In this document: positions 60,890-64,000 of the stretch, in pieces
How the letters are laid out: each line of letters starts with the position of its first letter
How positions within the stretch are numbered: the first letter of the stretch is position 1
Source: Priestia aryabhattai
Lineage (GTDB): Bacteria > Bacillota > Bacilli > Bacillales > Bacillaceae_H
Length of the DNA stretch: 64,000 bases
Direction of reading: 5' to 3'
NCBI RefSeq assembly: GCF_023715685.1
Contig: NZ_JAMBOQ010000002.1
Location: forward strand, 1,054,001-1,118,000
The notes under the pieces: generated by a model
Database searches by the model: none
What the model was told of the DNA's origin: nothing
Seen by the model: only the letters and a program-made list of their open reading frames with translations
Position numbers and translations under genes: made by a program

Positions 60890-63241
60890 TTACTTATGAA
60901 TCCATACAGCACCAGCTGAATTGTCTTTTGCTTCACCAATCACGTCTAATTTTAATCCGTTTTGAGGAAGCAAGCGCCCTGCATCTTTAATTCTTTCATC
61001 TAAATACGATTTTTTGTCGTTGAAGCTTGTAACGCCATTTGATTCTTTAGATGAAATAGTTCCCCACGTTTTATGAGAATATGCCCAAGCAGGTGCTTTA
61101 TCAAATGAGAACGCCGCGTCTGCAATTTGATATCGGCTTGAATTTGCTGTGGTGCTAATACCATTTACATTAAAGTACAGAACTTTATGAGCATGTGAAT
61201 CAACCACACCAAGGAATCCTTCACCCGGATGTTGTCCTACCCAGTTATCAAGATAGCTTTCATCTGCGTACCAAAGCAGCATGCCTGTATTATATTTTGC
61301 ACCTCGTGCGAATTGAAGTGCTTTATCACTACCTGCATAGTTTCTCCACTCAAGGTAATAATAGTTATCCTTATAGCTGATGCCGTTTGTCTTTTCAAAT
61401 CCATCTAACGTTACTTTTGGAGCTCCTTCAGCATCGTCTGTAAATACCGTTTTTCCATCCACTACTAAACTAGCATTATCAAGAGCAAATCCTTGAAGAG
61501 CAAGTCCTCCGTCCGTTACGTATTCAAATTGAAGCTTGATTTTTTTACCTTTAAACTGCGTTAAGTCATAGCTTTTGTCTTCCCATTTTTCATTAGACGT
61601 TTCAGCAGAACCGTCTGCGCTATTTGCTTTATCACCAATTGTATCTAACAGAACTTTTGAACCGTCAGGAAGAATCGCCTTTACATATAAATAATCATAT
61701 TCTGCCTCTACTTCATAAAACGCTTTATAATTGAACTTCGCTGTTTTAGCCGTTGTTAAATCAAACTCTGGCGTCGTCATCGTCGTATGCAGATCGTCTC
61801 CGCGTTTACTGTAGTAATAATTGCTTCCAAACGCAGGCTTAATACCTTGAACAGCTTTTTTAGGTAAATTAATCTTCACAATACCTGGTCGTTTAGACTT
61901 TGTCACGCTTTGATCAACTACACTCACAGAGCCCGATTTTGTAATATTTTTGCTGTCGATTTGTTGAATGTTTGCCCAGTTTCCACCCATATTTGCTTGG
62001 AAAAACTCTTTATTTTGCGGGGAAAAACTTGTCGGTTCTGTTCCAGCGACTTCACCAGCCCAGCTTCCTCCACTCATAATTGACCATACGCCTACCGGCT
62101 CACCTTGTCCCGTATACTGTGTATCATACTCATCAGGCAAACCTAAATCATGACCAAATTCATGAGCAAAAACGCCGACTGCTCCGTCTTCTGGCTCAAT
62201 TGTATAATCATAAGCAGCCATGTTTGTTCCAGGAACTTTATACACTTGTCCCAAAGTAGAGCGATGAGACCAGATAGCATCGTTTCCTAGTTTGCCTCCA
62301 CCTGCTTCTTGCCCAGTTCCAGCATGAATGACCATTAAGTGGTCAACTATGCCGTCAGGCTCATTGCGGTTGCCGTCTCCATCGATATCATACTGGTCGA
62401 ACTGATCGTAATCTGAAAGGTTGATGCCGCTTTTTGCTGCTGCAGCAAGCGCTTCTTTTACAAGATTACGAGGCCCTTTAGATCCAGGCGCATTATCGTT
62501 TCCTCCCGCTGGATTGTCTGCTCCGTATTCTTTTGCGTTTCCAGATACAGTTAACCAGTCAGAAACGGTTCCATCTACTGTGTAACTACCTCCAGACTGT
62601 TCTTCATAATATTGCTTAAACGTTTTAATTTTCTTTCCATTAAATAGCGTAAAGTCTTTATTTCCAAACATTAATTGCTGATAGTGATTTCGGTTAAAAT
62701 CTTTTGCATACATGTAACCAGGTTCTTGAACGACATTGTTATGCTTAAAATCTGCGTATTCGACTAAAAGAACAAGAACTTTATCTTTTCTGACTTGTCC
62801 TTTATACTTTGCCTGAGATGCAGGTTTGACATTTACCCCATTCCCAGCATTGTTTCCTTGAGACTTAATATTAGCAAATTCACCTCGTTGAAACTTTTCT
62901 TTTTGTTTCGTTTGCATTTCTTTAGCTTTTAAATCAATTTTGTTAGCTTTATGTCCCTTCATGCTCTCTTTATGTGCATCTTTTTTGTTTATGTAAGAAG
63001 TAACGGCTTTCTTCACTTCTTGCGGTGTTGCACTTTGAGAAATAACTCCTTGGTTTTTCAGTGCGTTAGCCAATCTTTCTTCCGGTACTGTATTCATATC
63101 AATTGGTGAACTTGGAAGTTCCTCCGATTGTGCGGTTTTAGCTGAAGCAGTACTTCCATTCATAAGTAATGGTCCCACTCCGCTTAATGTAACAGTTGTG
63201 GCAAGAAAAGATGTCCCCAAAATCTTTTTCCAGCTTTTCAA
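60890..63241 (-). CDS. inhA: Immune inhibitor A-like M6 metalloprotease
   Basis: Secreted protease of 783 residues. Signal peptide about 1-34 ([24 protein letters not shown]), propeptide to about residue 110, then the M6 catalytic domain with zinc motif [18 protein letters not shown] near residue 350 and the Met-turn-like [11 protein letters not shown] jelly-roll-type domain ([16 protein letters not shown]) follows, and a C-terminal domain ends [12 protein letters not shown]. InhA relatives of B. cereus and B. thuringiensis digest host antimicrobial and matrix proteins and trim exosporium proteins; in a soil species nutrient scavenging is as likely. Confidence 0.92.
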   Translation of the reverse strand: MKSWKKILGTSFLATTVTLSGVGPLLMNGSTASAKTAQSEELPSSPIDMNTVPEERLANALKNQGVISQSATPQEVKKAVTSYINKKDAHKESMKGHKANKIDLKAKEMQTKQKEKFQRGEFANIKSQGNNAGNGVNVKPASQAKYKGQVRKDKVLVLLVEYADFKHNNVVQEPGYMYAKDFNRNHYQQLMFGNKDFTLFNGKKIKTFKQYYEEQSGGSYTVDGTVSDWLTVSGNAKEYGADNPAGGNDNAPGSKGPRNLVKEALAAAAKSGINLSDYDQFDQYDIDGDGNRNEPDGIVDHLMVIHAGTGQEAGGGKLGNDAIWSHRSTLGQVYKVPGTNMAAYDYTIEPEDGAVGVFAHEFGHDLGLPDEYDTQYTGQGEPVGVWSIMSGGSWAGEVAGTEPTSFSPQNKEFFQANMGGNWANIQQIDSKNITKSGSVSVVDQSVTKSKRPGIVKINLPKKAVQGIKPAFGSNYYYSKRGDDLHTTMTTPEFDLTTAKTAKFNYKAFYEVEAEYDYLYVKAILPDGSKVLLDTIGDKANSADGSAETSNEKWEDKSYDLTQFKGKKIKLQFEYVTDGGLALQGFALDNASLVVDGKTVFTDDAEGAPKVTLDGFEKTNGISYKDNYYYLEWRNYAGSDKALQFARGAKYNTGMLLWYADESYLDNWVGQHPGEGFLGVVDSHAHKVLYFNVNGISTTANSSRYQIADAAFSFDKAPAWAYSHKTWGTISSKESNGVTSFNDKKSYLDERIKDAGRLLPQNGLKLDVIGEAKDNSAGAVWIHK

Positions 63242-63567
63242 GTAAACCCCTCCGTTTTAGAATTTTCAAACTATTAGCAAGATTTATTTTATATTCTAAA
63301 ACTAGGAAGGTCAACTACATTTTACTATATTATTAAAATTTTTAAATTTTAGTAGCTAATGTAAAATGGTTTTATAGTATGTAACTAGTTTTCTTTGCCT
63401 GACAATTAAAATGCCTGATAAACCCTTCTTACATATGCAAATTCCATGCCAAATCAACCGCCAAAAACGAAAATACATGGAGGGTATTTTCTTAGGAAAT
63501 TAGAACCATCTTTGTCGTATTACTATTATATAAAAACAAAAAATTCCCCATTATGGATATAGAAAAA
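63242..63567. other. AT-rich promoter region of the InhA-type gene
   Basis: About 325 bases without a gene. It contains a loose inverted repeat (ACATTTTACTA near 63325 and TAGTA...GTAAAAT near 63350-63368) that might be a regulator site. GGAGGGG precedes the protease ATG. Nothing else is recognised. Confidence 0.35.
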
Positions 63568-63601
63568 TAAAAAAATCACTTCTCGATAGACGAGAAGTGA
63601 T
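63568..63601 (-). terminator. Terminator of the last gene
   Basis: ATCACTTCTCG / CGAGAAGTGAT with a 5-base loop, then T7 on the minus strand. Confidence 0.88.
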
Positions 63602-63622
63602 GATCTCTGTATGCAAGTAAAT

Positions 63623-63919
63623 TTAAGAATGTTCTTTTTGACGCTGCAACAAGATATGATAGAGTGACATGCTCCAAATAGACATATTACGCGCTGCGAT
63701 TTCATAAGGTTTCTCATCAATTTTAAACAAGAAATCCCCTTCATAACTCACGGATTTCCCTTTCTTTTCTAACTCTTGTTTAACAGCTTCAATCCATTCT
63801 ACCGCATTCGTATAATGTTTGTTCAAACGAACTTTAATAGTTTGATTCCTGTAATGAATAAAAGATGTAATTCCCCAAAAAATTAAGACAAGAAAAAGTA
63901 CCATATACAGCAATTGCAT
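63623..63919 (-). CDS. Hypothetical membrane-anchored protein
   Basis: 98 residues: one N-terminal membrane helix (LLYMVLFLVLIFWGITSFI) followed by a soluble part, VRLNKHYTNAVEWIEAVKQELEKKGKSVSYEGDFLFKIDEKPYEI. Family not recognised. It has its own terminator and a ribosome binding site (AGGGG), so it is likely a true gene. The final 80 bases of the window hold no gene. Confidence 0.6.
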   Translation of the reverse strand: MQLLYMVLFLVLIFWGITSFIHYRNQTIKVRLNKHYTNAVEWIEAVKQELEKKGKSVSYEGDFLFKIDEKPYEIAARNMSIWSMSLYHILLQRQKEHS

Positions 63920-64000
63920 GATAACGATCCCCTTCTTTCTTCATTTCATTATTTTCAATGAAGACTTAATTTAGATGAGTAAATATTACTATTCTCCTTT

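Noticed and set aside
63526..63744. Minus-strand frame of 72 codons overlapping the last gene
   Set aside because: Same strand, different frame, runs through the terminator; the 98-residue frame has the ribosome site.

Overview
The window looks like the chromosome of a low-GC, spore-forming, aerobic Bacillaceae bacterium. Priestia (Bacillus) megaterium or a close relative is the best guess, mainly because of the 562-residue bacillolysin (NprM type). Other support comes from an SspL spore protein, a YjcZ-type sporulation peptide, sporulation-type histidine kinases, L-box control of lysA and AGGAGG ribosome binding sites. I saw no rRNA, tRNA, CRISPR array, insertion sequence or prophage block.

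Layout. 1-1.6 kb: an acetyltransferase, a SunI-like PH protein and a frameshifted metallo-beta-lactamase-fold gene. 1.8-15.7 kb, all on the minus strand: a lysine catabolic island. In transcription order it is pdxS, a ferredoxin, a DUF3870 gene, CoA-transferase A and B, thiolase, two class III aminotransferases, an aldehyde dehydrogenase, an M81 hydrolase, a GNAT acetyltransferase, lysine 2,3-aminomutase, yokU and lysP. The set matches, step for step, the acetylated beta-lysine route to 4-aminobutyrate and succinate described biochemically in Pseudomonas. A good sigma-54 promoter match lies before pdxS and a cre-like site lies before the DUF3870 gene. 15.9-28.5 kb, minus strand: a 13-gene fatty-acid/acyl-CoA operon with its own TetR regulator. 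It holds the two halves of an ACAD10/11-type system (APH-fold kinase and matching acyl-CoA dehydrogenase) as separate genes, plus a ComB-like phosphatase translationally coupled to the kinase, suggesting catabolism of hydroxylated acyl-CoAs through phosphorylated intermediates.

28.6-33.3 kb: a DUF1292 protein, an orphan PAS histidine kinase, a DUF2680 secreted peptide, a FAD amine oxidoreductase and a frameshifted CBO0543-family membrane gene. 33.2-36.3 kb, plus strand: promoter, lysine riboswitch and terminator, then lysA and a DAACS symporter. The window therefore holds both lysine-repressed synthesis and lysine breakdown. 36.4-43 kb: a likely forespore peptide, a LysR regulator, an O-methyltransferase, a PadR/pentapeptide-repeat pair, a GNAT, an unknown protein and a PepD-like dipeptidase. 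43-44.4 kb: a deletion scar fusing remnants of a GntP permease and 3-hydroxybutyrate dehydrogenase. 44.7-49.2 kb: DedA, a citrate transporter and its CitST-type two-component system. 49.3-54 kb: an SDR gene whose expected start codon is ATA, sspL, a nitroreductase, small spore-type genes, a transaldolase-like aldolase and a metallophosphoesterase. 54.2-64 kb: nprM, small membrane and spore genes, a HisKA-less kinase fragment, a GH25 lysozyme, fumC and an InhA-type M6 protease.

Most transcription units end in clear hairpin terminators. Several genes carry inactivating changes (two single-base frameshifts, one nonsense plus deletion, one lost ATG, one truncated kinase). These are either real decay or, for the frameshifts, possible sequencing errors. 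All functional calls come from reading motifs and remembered family sequences; no database search was run.
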